Assembly: GCF_001039045.1 (NCBI RefSeq)
Contig: NZ_LFEE01000012.1
Span: forward strand, 81,509-145,508
DNA length: 64,000 nucleotides
Reading direction: 5' to 3'
DNA from: Lactiplantibacillus herbarum
GTDB taxonomy: Bacteria > Bacillota > Bacilli > Lactobacillales > Lactobacillaceae
Shown here: piece after piece, positions 48,460 through 59,111 of the stretch
How positions within the stretch are numbered: the stretch's first letter is position 1
How the letters are laid out: each line of letters begins with the position of its first letter
Position numbers and translations under genes: made by a program
The notes under the pieces: model-generated
Told to the model about the DNA's origin: nothing
Seen by the model: only the letters and a program-made list of their open reading frames with translations
Databases searched by the model: none

Positions 48460-49023
48460 ATGTTTAAACCAATGGCATCAGTTTTTACTAATCATCAGAT
48501 TGCGGGTCATTACCGGGCCATCGATCGGGCACAGAAGTGCATTGTGCCGTTTCACTTTGAAATTCAGGGGCAGGAGTACCCAAAACCAAAGCCAGAACGT
48601 AACTGGTTACGCCGGTTATCCGGCACGACTAGTCGCAAGTACGCTATGGTCGAACTGACTCCAACAAGGGTCGTCTTATGGTCACCAGAAGGTCGTAATC
48701 TTGGTGAGATGGCTTTAGGTGATGTTCAGCGTATTCAGATTGGGGCGATTCGTTGGCACGTGGGCCAAGGATTGGATCCACGGCACGCGTTTCGGGCCAC
48801 CATCTTTGTCTTGACGGAAAAGGGAAATTATTACTTCGCTAATTCTGACATGGAAGTATTGCCGGCAATTTGCAAATTTGCACATGAGCATCAGGTTCCA
48901 GTAGAAGATCCATTACGGTTGATTCCGCTACTTAAACTTGGATGGCACGTGGCAGCCGAGACGTTGCATGCCACTTATTCACAGCTTGTGGCACATACGG
49001 GTTATCCGGATGATCAAGATTGA
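48460..49023 (+). CDS. Hypothetical protein (possible PH-like domain)
   Basis: 187 aa, no signal or membrane segment. Residues 65-130 alternate in a beta-strand pattern (YAMVELTPTRVVLWSPEGRNLGEMALGDVQRIQIGAI, ATIFVLTEKGNYYFA) like PH/GRAM-type domains, then a helical tail. Start at the ATG at 48460, about 9 bases after GAGAGGAG. Not recognised; function unknown. It lies downstream of the candidate sRNA. Confidence 0.65.
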   Translation: MFKPMASVFTNHQIAGHYRAIDRAQKCIVPFHFEIQGQEYPKPKPERNWLRRLSGTTSRKYAMVELTPTRVVLWSPEGRNLGEMALGDVQRIQIGAIRWHVGQGLDPRHAFRATIFVLTEKGNYYFANSDMEVLPAICKFAHEHQVPVEDPLRLIPLLKLGWHVAAETLHATYSQLVAHTGYPDDQD

Positions 49024-49070
49024 TCAATTAAATTAGCTATTAATATAGAAGAAACAGAAATTTTTTTATA

Positions 49071-49118
49071 ATTAAAACAACCGCGAAATCAAAATTTTGA
49101 TTTCGCGGTTGTTTTAAT
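49071..49118. terminator. Perfect 48-base palindrome, bidirectional terminator
   Basis: Two 24-base arms with the core ACAACCGCGAAATC / GATTTCGCGGTTGT and A/T tracts outside, between convergent genes. Confidence 0.9.
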
Positions 49119-49151
49119 TAGAACCATATAACGAGTACTGCCCCATTTAAA

Positions 49152-50504
<1,353 letters not shown>

Positions 50505-50723
50505 TCATCCTTTCAAAATAAGACTAACTATCTGTTTAATTTTACTGGTTATGCTCGCTCATTGCACGAGTTAAATTACAGATCAGCTACTGAGCGTTAC
50601 TTGTCTTAATCAGTGATTAGGATAAAGTTAAGATTTAGTTTAGCAGGCTAACATTAATTTGATTTTAGATGCAATTTAGAATTGCTGGCAGTATACTTGA
50701 TTATCAGTAATGGGGGGATTTGC

Positions 50724-51890
50724 ATGAGAAGAGTTAGGTGGCTAATTATCGCTATTCCGATTGTAATTATTTTGACTATTGCAGGAATATGGGGGATGCA
50801 GCAATCAAAGCAACAAGCTGAACAAGTAACTGTACCTACTAAAGTAGAAGGGGCAGCGTCGAAAGTCAAGCCAGCTAAGAAAAAAGAGGTTGTTAAGAAA
50901 ACGCCTCGACCAGGCTGGTTGACGCAGCGACAAGCAATTAAGCAGATTGATCAGTTAGTTAATCAACACCATATTATGGGAACCTTGTTATTTACGACGA
51001 ATGGGCCTAAAAATGTAAGAGTTCGGACATATGGTTATGCAGATGCAAGTGATCAGGTTCGCAATACAGCTACCGAAGCATACCCCTTAGCATCGCTGCA
51101 AAAAGCACTTACTGGTGCGGTTATTCAACATCTAATTAATGAAGGCAAATTAAGTATGACAACGCCATTGAGTAGGTTTTACCCAGATATTCCGTATGCA
51201 AATCAGATTACGATTCGTGAGTTACTTAATCATACGTCTGGGATGCGGATGGTTGAGCATACACCTAACAGTGTGCTACCTACCGAACAGGCCCAAATCG
51301 CTTTTACGATTAAGCATGCACTTTCAACAGGAAACCATGCTTATGCATATACTAATGCCAATTTTACGTTGTTGGCTGGCGTAATTCGCAAAGTGACACA
51401 TAAATCGTATATGACAGCGTTACAAAACGTGATTATTAAACCGCTTGGGCTGAAACATACGTATGCGTACAATGATATTCCGGGTAACGTGGTCAATCCG
51501 GCGTCGTACCGATTAAGTAATGGCGAATCACAAGGCGCGATCATTTCGAAACCGTTGCAATCCAGTGAGCTAGGTTGTGGCAGTTTGTATATGAGTGTCG
51601 GTGACTATTACAAATTCATGTACAGTCTTCAGAGTGGTGATTTGCTCAGCGATGCGGGAATTGCAGAATTATCGGATCACTTCCAGACTAAATATGCGGC
51701 CGGAATTTATTATCAAAAAGGTGGTACGATTCGAGTTGGTGGGAATGATAATGCTTTTCATACCTATTATATGGGGACACGTGATGCGCGGGTCGGTGTC
51801 GTCCTGTTTGAAAATCAGGGTGATTTTTCAAATGATAATAAAGTAGCAAACTCGATCCAAAGTATTTTAATGAAGACAGAAAATTTTTAA
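50724..51890 (+). CDS. Serine hydrolase, class-C beta-lactamase/PBP-like
   Basis: Membrane-anchored enzyme of the beta-lactamase/transpeptidase-like group, 388 aa. N-terminal anchor (about residues 5-23), basic linker KPAKKKEVVKK, SxxK in ASLQKAL, YxN in YTNANF, and NHTSGM. Such proteins act as D-alanyl-D-alanine carboxypeptidases or esterases. Active-site residues are present, unlike the related-looking gene at 56686. ATG after GGGGGG; terminator follows. Confidence 0.85.
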   Translation: MRRVRWLIIAIPIVIILTIAGIWGMQQSKQQAEQVTVPTKVEGAASKVKPAKKKEVVKKTPRPGWLTQRQAIKQIDQLVNQHHIMGTLLFTTNGPKNVRVRTYGYADASDQVRNTATEAYPLASLQKALTGAVIQHLINEGKLSMTTPLSRFYPDIPYANQITIRELLNHTSGMRMVEHTPNSVLPTEQAQIAFTIKHALSTGNHAYAYTNANFTLLAGVIRKVTHKSYMTALQNVIIKPLGLKHTYAYNDIPGNVVNPASYRLSNGESQGAIISKPLQSSELGCGSLYMSVGDYYKFMYSLQSGDLLSDAGIAELSDHFQTKYAAGIYYQKGGTIRVGGNDNAFHTYYMGTRDARVGVVLFENQGDFSNDNKVANSIQSILMKTENF

Positions 51891-51902
51891 TAACTAGATA
51901 AA

Positions 51903-51933
51903 AGCTTGAGTATAAGTCTCAAGTTTTTTTATA
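51903..51933 (+). terminator. Terminator of the serine hydrolase
   Basis: Stem AGCTTGAG / CTCAAGTT with seven Ts. Confidence 0.75.
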
Positions 51934-52161
51934 GATTGATTTGTGTTAGATGCGAGAGCTCGTTAAGGATGTCGCCTAACCTTAGCAACTTGATATATCG
52001 GAATACCTGGTAGGCTTGTCCTGATAATCGATTAGACCTGTACGATGGGGGAGAAAAATTATAATCGTTAAAATAATGGAAAATTATTGTGTGATAGCTG
52101 GCTAGTTAGCGATAATAACGTTATCATAAAATTAGAATATAAATAACGCAGGTGAATATTA

Positions 52162-53280
52162 ATGGTAAAACAAATTAAGGTAATGACGATTTTTGGGACG
52201 CGTCCTGAAGCTATCAAGATGGCACCAATTGTTCTACAATTACAACAGCAAGAACGTTTTGAACCAGTAACGGTGGTGACCGCACAACATCGTGAGATGC
52301 TAGATCAGGTATTGGCGATTTTTCATATCACTCCTGATTACGATCTTAATATTATGCAACCAAATCAGACGTTAGCCGGTATTACTAGCCGGGTATTGAC
52401 CAAGTTGGATACAATTATGAATGAAGTACGACCGGACATCGTGTTAGTTCATGGTGATACAACCACGACCTTTGCGGCTAGTGTCAGTGCTTTTTATCAT
52501 CAGATTCCGGTTGGCCATGTTGAAGCCGGCTTACGGACGTGGGATAAGTATTCACCATTCCCGGAAGAGATGAATCGACAGTTGACGGACGTCTTAGCCG
52601 ATATGTACTTTGCACCGACTGAGCTGAGTCAGCAGAACTTGCTCAAGGAGAATCATTCAGCGGATAATATCACAGTAACTGGTAATACGGCGATTGATGC
52701 GTTGCACCAGACCGTATCAAAGAACTATCAGCATACGGCTCTCGACATGATTAAACCGGGTAACCGGATGATTCTCTTAACAATGCACCGCCGGGAGAAC
52801 CAAGGCGCACCAATGGAAGCCGTCTTTACAGCGATTAAACGGGTCGTGCAACAGCACGATGACGTTGAAGTTGTCTATCCAGTGCACTTGAGTCCGGTGG
52901 TTCAAGAGATTGCTAAGCGTATCTTAGGGGATACAGAACGCATTCATTTAATTGAGCCGCTCGACGTCTTAGATTTCCATAACATGGCAGCTCGAAGTTA
53001 CTTCATCATGACTGATTCGGGTGGTGTGCAAGAAGAGGCGCCATCGCTGAACAAACCGGTGCTAGTGTTACGGAAAACGACTGAGCGACCAGAAGGTGTT
53101 ACTGCTGGTACCTTGAAGCTAGTTGGGACGGATGGTGAAAAGGTGGCAGCGGCAATGACTCAGTTGTTGGATGATGATGCAGAATACCAACGGATGGCAG
53201 ATGCCAAGAACCCGTATGGTGATGGGCACGCGGCGGAATATATTCTGGATGCGATTGCGAAAAAGATTGGCCTAAAATAG
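52162..53280 (+). CDS. wecB: UDP-N-acetylglucosamine 2-epimerase (non-hydrolysing)
   Basis: Interconverts UDP-GlcNAc and UDP-ManNAc, for wall polymers; 372 aa. IFGTRPEAIKMAP at the start, HRRENQGAP, and DSGGVQEEAPSLNKPVLVLR near the C-terminus are diagnostic. Also named mnaA. It precedes the capsule locus by 2 kb and its product may feed it. Start at ATG 52162 with CAGGTGA. A strong terminator follows. Confidence 0.95.
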   Translation: MVKQIKVMTIFGTRPEAIKMAPIVLQLQQQERFEPVTVVTAQHREMLDQVLAIFHITPDYDLNIMQPNQTLAGITSRVLTKLDTIMNEVRPDIVLVHGDTTTTFAASVSAFYHQIPVGHVEAGLRTWDKYSPFPEEMNRQLTDVLADMYFAPTELSQQNLLKENHSADNITVTGNTAIDALHQTVSKNYQHTALDMIKPGNRMILLTMHRRENQGAPMEAVFTAIKRVVQQHDDVEVVYPVHLSPVVQEIAKRILGDTERIHLIEPLDVLDFHNMAARSYFIMTDSGGVQEEAPSLNKPVLVLRKTTERPEGVTAGTLKLVGTDGEKVAAAMTQLLDDDAEYQRMADAKNPYGDGHAAEYILDAIAKKIGLK

Positions 53281-53362
53281 AGAAATTTACAATTTTAAAT
53301 TATTATCTTATGTATTTAGATGTTGTAGTGATAATAATCTTATTGATAATGATGCGAGATTG

Positions 53363-53412
53363 AAAACAACCGGCAATGGTACTTAACCGTATCATTTGCC
53401 GGTTGTTTTTTT
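53363..53412 (+). terminator. Terminator of wecB
   Basis: Stem AAAACAACCGGCAA / TTGCCGGTTGTTTT, T-tract of seven. Confidence 0.85.
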
Positions 53413-53503
53413 GTCACAAATGCAAAAGCTTAGTATCAAGCGTGTGGTTGACGTGATTCCATTGTATAATGGTAGATACTAATTAACGTTGAGGAAATTA
53501 TTA

Positions 53504-54421
53504 ATGAAGTTAAAAGAACGGTATCCTAAAATTACGAAAGGCCTAGAGATCCTGATTAGGCGCTATAACCAAGCCAATGTTAGTAATAACGCGATTGTTC
53601 TGGCGTACTATGCATTGATGTCGATTGCACCGATTATTTTGATTGCTGGGAATATTGTGGCTAGATTTAGCCTCAAGACCGAGCAGATTTTGGCATATGC
53701 TCAGGAGTTTATTCCAAGTAATATCTATAAAACGTTTAAGCCAATCTTGGTCTCGTTCCTTTCCAGTGGCAGTAGCGGAAGTCTTTCAATTGGGATCGTG
53801 GTCTCGATATGGTCAGCTTCCCAAATCATTGCGGCGATTCGTAGAAGCTTAAATGAAGCGTATGGCGTTAAGAGTGCGCAGGGGGCGATCCTAACGCGGG
53901 TGATTGCGTTCTTCCTGACATTAGGACTCTTGTTACTAATTGTTGGGTTCGCGATCTTCTTCACCTTGAGTCAGGTGATCATGGACTTGATCTTGAACTT
54001 GACTAATCTGACCAAAGCGATTGTTCCTGATTGGATCAATCAATTATTGGCGAATAAAAACTTAATCACCTTTGTTGGGATGTTTCTCGTGGCAATCTCG
54101 TTGTACTACTTCGTGCCAAATGCCAAAGTTCGATTAAGATACGTGTGGACGGGGGCTTTAGTCACAACGGTTGGCTGGATTGTCATCTCACAAGGGTTCC
54201 GTTTTTACGTTGAGCTCTTTGCACGTCGGATTACCTCTTACCAAACCATTGGAAGTTTGATTGTCTTGATGTTCTGGCTGAACTTCTCGGGGATTTTGTT
54301 GATGTTTGGTGGGGTGGTTAATGCTAGCGTCCAGGAATGGTTCGAGCAGACGATTGAACCTAAGTCGCCACGGATGATTCGGCGGATTCGGCGGCGTCTA
54401 TTTAAGAAGAAGTCATCGTAA
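53504..54421 (+). CDS. YihY/BrkB-family membrane protein
   Basis: 305 aa, about six hydrophobic segments (ALMSIAPIILIAGNIVARF, FFLTLGLLLLIVGFAIFF and others), and the family motif SASQIIAAIRRSLNEAYGV. Formerly misnamed ribonuclease BN. Function unknown; inner-membrane. The start at ATG 53504 has TTGAGGAAA before it; a TTG 15 bases upstream overlaps that site. C-terminus basic (RRIRRRLFKKKSS). Confidence 0.88.
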   Translation: MKLKERYPKITKGLEILIRRYNQANVSNNAIVLAYYALMSIAPIILIAGNIVARFSLKTEQILAYAQEFIPSNIYKTFKPILVSFLSSGSSGSLSIGIVVSIWSASQIIAAIRRSLNEAYGVKSAQGAILTRVIAFFLTLGLLLLIVGFAIFFTLSQVIMDLILNLTNLTKAIVPDWINQLLANKNLITFVGMFLVAISLYYFVPNAKVRLRYVWTGALVTTVGWIVISQGFRFYVELFARRITSYQTIGSLIVLMFWLNFSGILLMFGGVVNASVQEWFEQTIEPKSPRMIRRIRRRLFKKKSS

Positions 54422-54513
54422 TGGATAAGCGTCATAATAATTGCATTGGCTGACTGAAACCTGTAAAATTATTGTTTTTTATAATTATGGTACTAAATAG
54501 TTCGAATTTTGTG

Positions 54514-54593
54514 TATAATGGTGTCTATGTGAAAAAAGGCCCAACGCTTTCTGAAAGTCGACGGCGCCTATTTCAAAATAAACAGGCGCTTTG
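54514..54593 (+). promoter_or_regulatory. Promoter and hairpin leader of the aquaglyceroporin gene
   Basis: GTGTATAAT with TATAAT at 54514-54519, then a leader of about 90 bases with a stem GGCGCCTATTT / AATAAACAGGCGC (54563-54589). No T-tract follows, so it is a leader structure rather than a terminator. Confidence 0.5.
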
Positions 54594-54616
54594 ATCGCCA
54601 CAGGAGGAGAAACATA

Positions 54617-55330
54617 GTGATTCATCAGCTGTTGGCAGAGTTCATGGGAACCGCCTTGATGATTATTTTTGGTGTCGGTGTACATTGTAGTGAGGTTTTA
54701 AAAGGAACTAAGTACCGGGGTTCTGGCCATATCTTCGCAATTACGACATGGGGTTTTGGGATTACAATTGCGTTATTTATTTTCGGTGACGTTTCAATTA
54801 ACCCAGCCATGGTGTTCGCTCAATGTATTTTAGGGAACATTTCATGGGCAATGTTTATCCCGTATTCAATTGCGGAAGTTTTGGGTGGGGTTGTTGGTGC
54901 TGTAATCGTGTGGGTGATGTACGCTGATCACTTCGCTGCTTCAGCTGATGAAATTTCTCCAATTACGATTCGTAACTTATTTTCAACTGCACCTGCAGTA
55001 CGGAACTTACCACGGAACTTCTTCGTTGAATTTTTCGACACGTTCTTATTTATTTCTGGGATTTTAGCTATTTCTCAAGTGAAGACTCCAGGTATCGTTC
55101 CAATTGGTGTTGGGTTGTTAGTATGGGCAATCGGTATGGGTCTTGGTGGCCCAACCGGGTTCGCAATGAACCTTGCTCGTGATATGGGTCCCCGGATTGC
55201 GCACGCCATCTTACCTATTAAGAATAAGGCTGATAGCGACTGGCAATACGGAATCATCGTTCCAGGGATTGCACCATTTATTGGGGCAGCTTGTGCGGCA
55301 TTGTTTATGCATGGGTTCTTTGGAATTTAA
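54617..55330 (+). CDS. MIP-family channel (glycerol/lactic-acid facilitator type) with altered second NPA motif
   Basis: 237 aa, six membrane helices. First half-helix motif INPAMV is intact; the second reads MNLARD, Leu replacing the Pro of NPARD. The glycerol-facilitator Asp after NLAR is kept. GTG start with GGAGGAG upstream. Lactobacilli have several such GlpF/LarD paralogues carrying glycerol, lactate, water or H2O2; the substrate cannot be told. Confidence 0.9.
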   Translation: MIHQLLAEFMGTALMIIFGVGVHCSEVLKGTKYRGSGHIFAITTWGFGITIALFIFGDVSINPAMVFAQCILGNISWAMFIPYSIAEVLGGVVGAVIVWVMYADHFAASADEISPITIRNLFSTAPAVRNLPRNFFVEFFDTFLFISGILAISQVKTPGIVPIGVGLLVWAIGMGLGGPTGFAMNLARDMGPRIAHAILPIKNKADSDWQYGIIVPGIAPFIGAACAALFMHGFFGI

Positions 55331-55332
55331 TC

Positions 55333-55369
55333 AAAAAAGCAAGTATTTTAATACATACTTGCTTTTTTA
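55333..55369 (+). terminator. Terminator after the MIP gene
   Basis: Stem AAAAAAGCAAGTA / TACTTGCTTTTTT with T-tract; also the boundary of the AT-rich capsule locus. Confidence 0.85.
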
Positions 55370-55417
55370 TGTTATAACCCATGTTTAACAGTGATTCTAT
55401 TTAAAGAGGGGCAAAAT

Positions 55418-56083
55418 ATGTATTTTGGAATAAAGATTAGTAGGAAACTATTTGTCAGAATAATTAAAAAAAATATTTGGATTGTACTGGCAATTAGCAT
55501 ACTTGCCGGCGCTGCATGTGCTTATATTAGCTCAATTGGAAGTAAAAATCAGTATAGCGTTTCAAGTGAAATGGTACAGAATGATAATAATTATAGTTTA
55601 GTGAGTTCGTATAGCGAGTTTGTCCAGTCTAGAAGATTCAAACAAATCCTTACTGAACAGGTCAATAAAAGTAAATGGAAAAATGAATCGAAAAAAATTG
55701 AGTATACTGTCGATGTTGTATCCAATGGTTCAGAATCTAGTAATACGCCATTCTTTAATTTAGTAGTAACAAGTGATAATGTAGCTTATGCTAAATTTCT
55801 AGCACAACAAGGTGAAACGCAATTGATAGCAAATATTGGTAAATACCTGTCAGGCGCCAATATTTCTTTGGTTTCCAAGTCTAACAAAGTAACTGTAAAA
55901 AAACCATTTTCTGGTATAGTAAAACGGTTTGAGTATGGATTTATTATTGCTTTTATTATTATTTTTATTTTTAAAATGTTAGCTGATTTGACATTTGGAA
56001 ACATCAAAGACGAGGAGTTTGTCTCTGATGTTTTTGGTAAAACAAATTTTGGAACAATTGAAATTGAAAATGCTGGTGAGTAA
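55418..56083 (+). CDS. Wzz/CpsC-type chain length regulator
   Basis: Membrane protein of capsular polysaccharide assembly, 221 aa. One helix near the N-terminus (about residues 23-43) and one near the C-terminus (about 175-195), with a short extracellular Wzz domain between. Partner of the CpsD-like protein encoded directly after it. Start at ATG 55418 with AGAGGGG; first gene of the AT-rich capsule operon. Shorter loop than a typical Wzz. Confidence 0.85.
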   Translation: MYFGIKISRKLFVRIIKKNIWIVLAISILAGAACAYISSIGSKNQYSVSSEMVQNDNNYSLVSSYSEFVQSRRFKQILTEQVNKSKWKNESKKIEYTVDVVSNGSESSNTPFFNLVVTSDNVAYAKFLAQQGETQLIANIGKYLSGANISLVSKSNKVTVKKPFSGIVKRFEYGFIIAFIIIFIFKMLADLTFGNIKDEEFVSDVFGKTNFGTIEIENAGE

Positions 56084-56683
56084 ATGAACAATATAAAAGA
56101 AGTTATTCGTAGATTAAATATGGAAATTACGGAAAGCAATGAGCAAAATCGAGTATTTACATTTGTTACATATAATAATTCGATTTCTAAGCAGACAATT
56201 ATTGCTAATTTGGCTATAATGTATGCTTTATCTGGAGAAAGTGTGTTGATAATTGACACGGATTTCTCAAAGAATGTTTTTGTGGATGCTTTTAAACTGA
56301 AAGTGACATATGGCTTATCAGACTATCTAAACAATTGGAAAATTTCGAGGGATCAAATAATAAAAAAAGTGGCTAATCAAGATATTTCGGTATTAAATTC
56401 TGGTGAAAAGGCTAGTTCGGATACAAAATATTTAATTGGAGATCCTCGATTTGATAGTTTATTAAACAGCTTAAAAAAGAATTACAATAAAATATTAATT
56501 AATACACCGATTATGACAGATAATTCGTATACAGATGTAGAACGGGTTATGAAATTAAGTGATGGAGTTATTGTAAGCATTGAAAAAAACACAGTAAAAA
56601 AGCGACAGATGTTCAAGTTTATTAATAATTTGCGCAACAATGAAATCAATCTGTTAGGCTATATAAATGCTAAGGGGCAATGA
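56084..56683 (+). CDS. CpsD/CapB-like protein with degenerate Walker A
   Basis: 199 aa, fold of bacterial tyrosine autokinases (ParA/MinD-like). The Walker A' Asp strand VLIIDTDF and the NTPI strand are kept, but the Walker A (usually GEGKSTxxANLA) reads NNSISKQTIIANLA with no GK[ST] signature, and the C-terminus has no tyrosine cluster. So it is unlikely to be a normal BY-kinase; it could be a non-catalytic partner of the Wzz protein. Start abuts the Wzz stop. Confidence 0.75.
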   Translation: MNNIKEVIRRLNMEITESNEQNRVFTFVTYNNSISKQTIIANLAIMYALSGESVLIIDTDFSKNVFVDAFKLKVTYGLSDYLNNWKISRDQIIKKVANQDISVLNSGEKASSDTKYLIGDPRFDSLLNSLKKNYNKILINTPIMTDNSYTDVERVMKLSDGVIVSIEKNTVKKRQMFKFINNLRNNEINLLGYINAKGQ

Positions 56684-56685
56684 AA

Positions 56686-57834
56686 ATGAGTGTTGCCACA
56701 AAAAAGATATTTTTTTATAGCTGTGTGGCTGTTCTAATAACATTATTTTTGAGTTTAACTTTTTTTGAATTAAGCAAAGTGAAACCAAACGGGTCAGAAA
56801 TTACAGAAAACAAGACAACTGCTCCTGTTGGATTGCAAAAAATTTTTTTTGAAAGTACAGCGCTTAATACATTGGAACTGAATTCAAAGAAACAGTTAGT
56901 GCAATGGAAAAAGAATAATTCCGAAATGACGGAGGCACAGTTTTATGGTGCATATTTAGGAATTGCCAAAAATAGAATTATTTTTTCGGGTCAAAATGGA
57001 TATGCCAATGCGGGTACACGTAGCAAATTCAAGGTTAATAGTACGGTTTCCGTTGGTGATTTCCAGCAATTTCTTGATGATATAATGGTTTTTTCATTAA
57101 TTAAAAGTGGAAAAATCAAATTAAATAATCGGCTAGATTCGTATTTGCCTGAATTGAAATCTAGTGAGACGATTAGTGTAAGATCGTTTCTTTTAAATGG
57201 ATCAAATTTAGTTATTAACAAGAAAAATATTAGCAAGTTTGGTAATACTACAAGTAAGAGCTTTGTTTTGAAATATTTACGTGTAGGTGATACCACAAAA
57301 CAACAAGTGTCGGCGGATGAACTGCTTAAACTTGCTTTGATTACGTCTATTACTCATAAAAATTATGAAGATTCATTTAATGATCTTATTGTGAAAGACT
57401 GGGGATTATCAGACACAAGAATTATTAAACCTGAAGTAAACCAGGCTAACGATGTTATAGGGTATAAATATTTAAAGAAAAAAAACATACTTATCCAAAA
57501 GAATAAGTATGTTGCAAAGAGTCCAGTTTTGGGGAATTCGAATGTCAGGATGTCGTTAGCTGATTTAGTACTTATTACAGATAAAGTATTTAAAGACTCT
57601 GATTATATGAATAAATATAATTCGCTTTTTTTGAGAATGGTGCAAAGAATGAAAAAGGTGACATATAGTTCTAAAGGTTTTCAATATTCATCAAATATTG
57701 ATGGTCAATATTTAACAGTTCGAGAAGAACATAAGGTTCAAAGAGTAATTTTGGTAGTTGAAAATTTTCCTAATAAAGATATGTCAGCAAATGATTTAGC
57801 AAGAAGATTCACACATATTCTAGATATAAAATAG
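56686..57834 (+). CDS. Inactive serine-hydrolase (beta-lactamase-like) homologue, exported
   Basis: 382 aa with one N-terminal anchor (about residues 7-25). Layout follows the class-C beta-lactamase-like fold: LIKSGKIKLNNRLDSYLPELKSSETISVRSFLLNGSNL matches the segment after the active site in the enzyme at 50724 (LINEGKLSMTTPLSRFYPDI...ITIRELLNHTSG). The SxxK position is STVSVGDF here with no Lys, and no YxN is found, so catalysis is unlikely. In a capsule operon this might bind wall or polysaccharide. ATG at 56686 is preferred over 56680 because AAGGGG is better spaced. Not recognised as a named protein. Confidence 0.65.
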   Translation: MSVATKKIFFYSCVAVLITLFLSLTFFELSKVKPNGSEITENKTTAPVGLQKIFFESTALNTLELNSKKQLVQWKKNNSEMTEAQFYGAYLGIAKNRIIFSGQNGYANAGTRSKFKVNSTVSVGDFQQFLDDIMVFSLIKSGKIKLNNRLDSYLPELKSSETISVRSFLLNGSNLVINKKNISKFGNTTSKSFVLKYLRVGDTTKQQVSADELLKLALITSITHKNYEDSFNDLIVKDWGLSDTRIIKPEVNQANDVIGYKYLKKKNILIQKNKYVAKSPVLGNSNVRMSLADLVLITDKVFKDSDYMNKYNSLFLRMVQRMKKVTYSSKGFQYSSNIDGQYLTVREEHKVQRVILVVENFPNKDMSANDLARRFTHILDIK

Positions 57835-57926
57835 CGAATATATATAAACGTTCGGATATAATTATTTTTAACAAAGATTGTATGGTGTGCATAACAGGAT
57901 AATTTGTTGGAGGAAGTAGGGAGTTT

Positions 57927-59099
57927 ATGAATAGAGAAGTATTTATTATTGGTGCAAAAGGCATACCTGCTCAGTATGGTGGATTTGAGTCTTTTGTAGA
58001 ACAATTAACAGAGCGAAAAAAAAGTAAAGACGTTCATTATTATGTTGCATGTAGGCGTAACTTATCTGAAAATAAAGCTGATGTATATGAGTACAATGGT
58101 GCAACTTGTTTTAATGTAACAGTGCCAAATGTTGGTGCGGCAAGTGCAATCTTATATGATATAAATGCTTTCAAATCAGCATTAAAGCTTATTGAAGAAA
58201 AGAAAATAAAGAGACCAATTGTTTATGTGCTTGCATGTAGAATGGGGCCATTTATTCATCAATTCAAAAAAAAGTTAATGAATTATGATGGACAGCTGAT
58301 AGTTAATCCTGATGGTCATGAATGGTTGCGTGCCAAGTGGAGTCCAATGGTTAGGAAATATTGGAAATTTTCTGAGCGATTAATGGTAAAGTATGCTGAT
58401 TTACTTATCTGTGATAGCCAGAACATTCAAAAATATATCGAAAATGATTATCGGAAGTATCAACCAGAAACAGTTTTTATTTCGTATGGATCTGACATAA
58501 AAAAATCTAATTTATCAAAAGATAGCGATAAAGTGAAAAGTTGGAGAGATTCGCATGGAATAGTATTCAATAATTACTTTTTGATTGTAGGTAGGTTTGT
58601 TCCGGAAAATAATTACGAAACTATGATTAAAGAGTTTATGAAAACTCCAACTTCGAAAGATCTAGTCATTATTTCTAATGTTGAGCATAATGACTTCTAT
58701 GAAAAATTACAAAAATCAACAAATTTTGAATCTGATAAGAGAATCAAGTTTGTGGGTACAGTATATGATGCAGAATTGCTAAAAGTTATTAGGGAAAATG
58801 CTTTTGCCTATATCCATGGTCATGAGGTAGGTGGAACAAATCCTTCATTGTTGGAAGCTTTAGGCAGTACAAAATTGAATTTATTATTGGATGTGGGATT
58901 TAACAAAGAAGTTGGTGGCAATGGGGCAGAATATTGGACAAAAGATTCTGGAAAGCTTTCAAAATTGATAAAAAGTGTCGAAAATAGGGATAATGAATAC
59001 TTTTTATCAATGGAAAAAGCGTCTAATGATCGTATACTGAAATATTATACGTGGGACAGTGTAGTTTTAAAATACGAAAAGACTTTCATTGAAGAGTAG
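57927..59099 (+). CDS. Glycosyltransferase, DUF1972/GT4 type (rhamnosyltransferase-like)
   Basis: 390 aa. N-terminal DUF1972 domain (IGAKGIPAQYGGFESFVEQL, NPDGHEWLRAKW), then a GT4-like half with IVGRFVPENNYETMI and HGHEVGGTNPSLLEAL (nucleotide-sugar binding, EAL-type motif). Resembles streptococcal Cps2T-type beta-1,4-rhamnosyltransferase by the DUF1972 motif. Cytoplasmic-face enzyme adding a sugar to the repeat unit. GGAGGAAG upstream. Confidence 0.88.
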   Translation: MNREVFIIGAKGIPAQYGGFESFVEQLTERKKSKDVHYYVACRRNLSENKADVYEYNGATCFNVTVPNVGAASAILYDINAFKSALKLIEEKKIKRPIVYVLACRMGPFIHQFKKKLMNYDGQLIVNPDGHEWLRAKWSPMVRKYWKFSERLMVKYADLLICDSQNIQKYIENDYRKYQPETVFISYGSDIKKSNLSKDSDKVKSWRDSHGIVFNNYFLIVGRFVPENNYETMIKEFMKTPTSKDLVIISNVEHNDFYEKLQKSTNFESDKRIKFVGTVYDAELLKVIRENAFAYIHGHEVGGTNPSLLEALGSTKLNLLLDVGFNKEVGGNGAEYWTKDSGKLSKLIKSVENRDNEYFLSMEKASNDRILKYYTWDSVVLKYEKTFIEE

Positions 59100-59111
59100 G
59101 ATGTTTTAATA

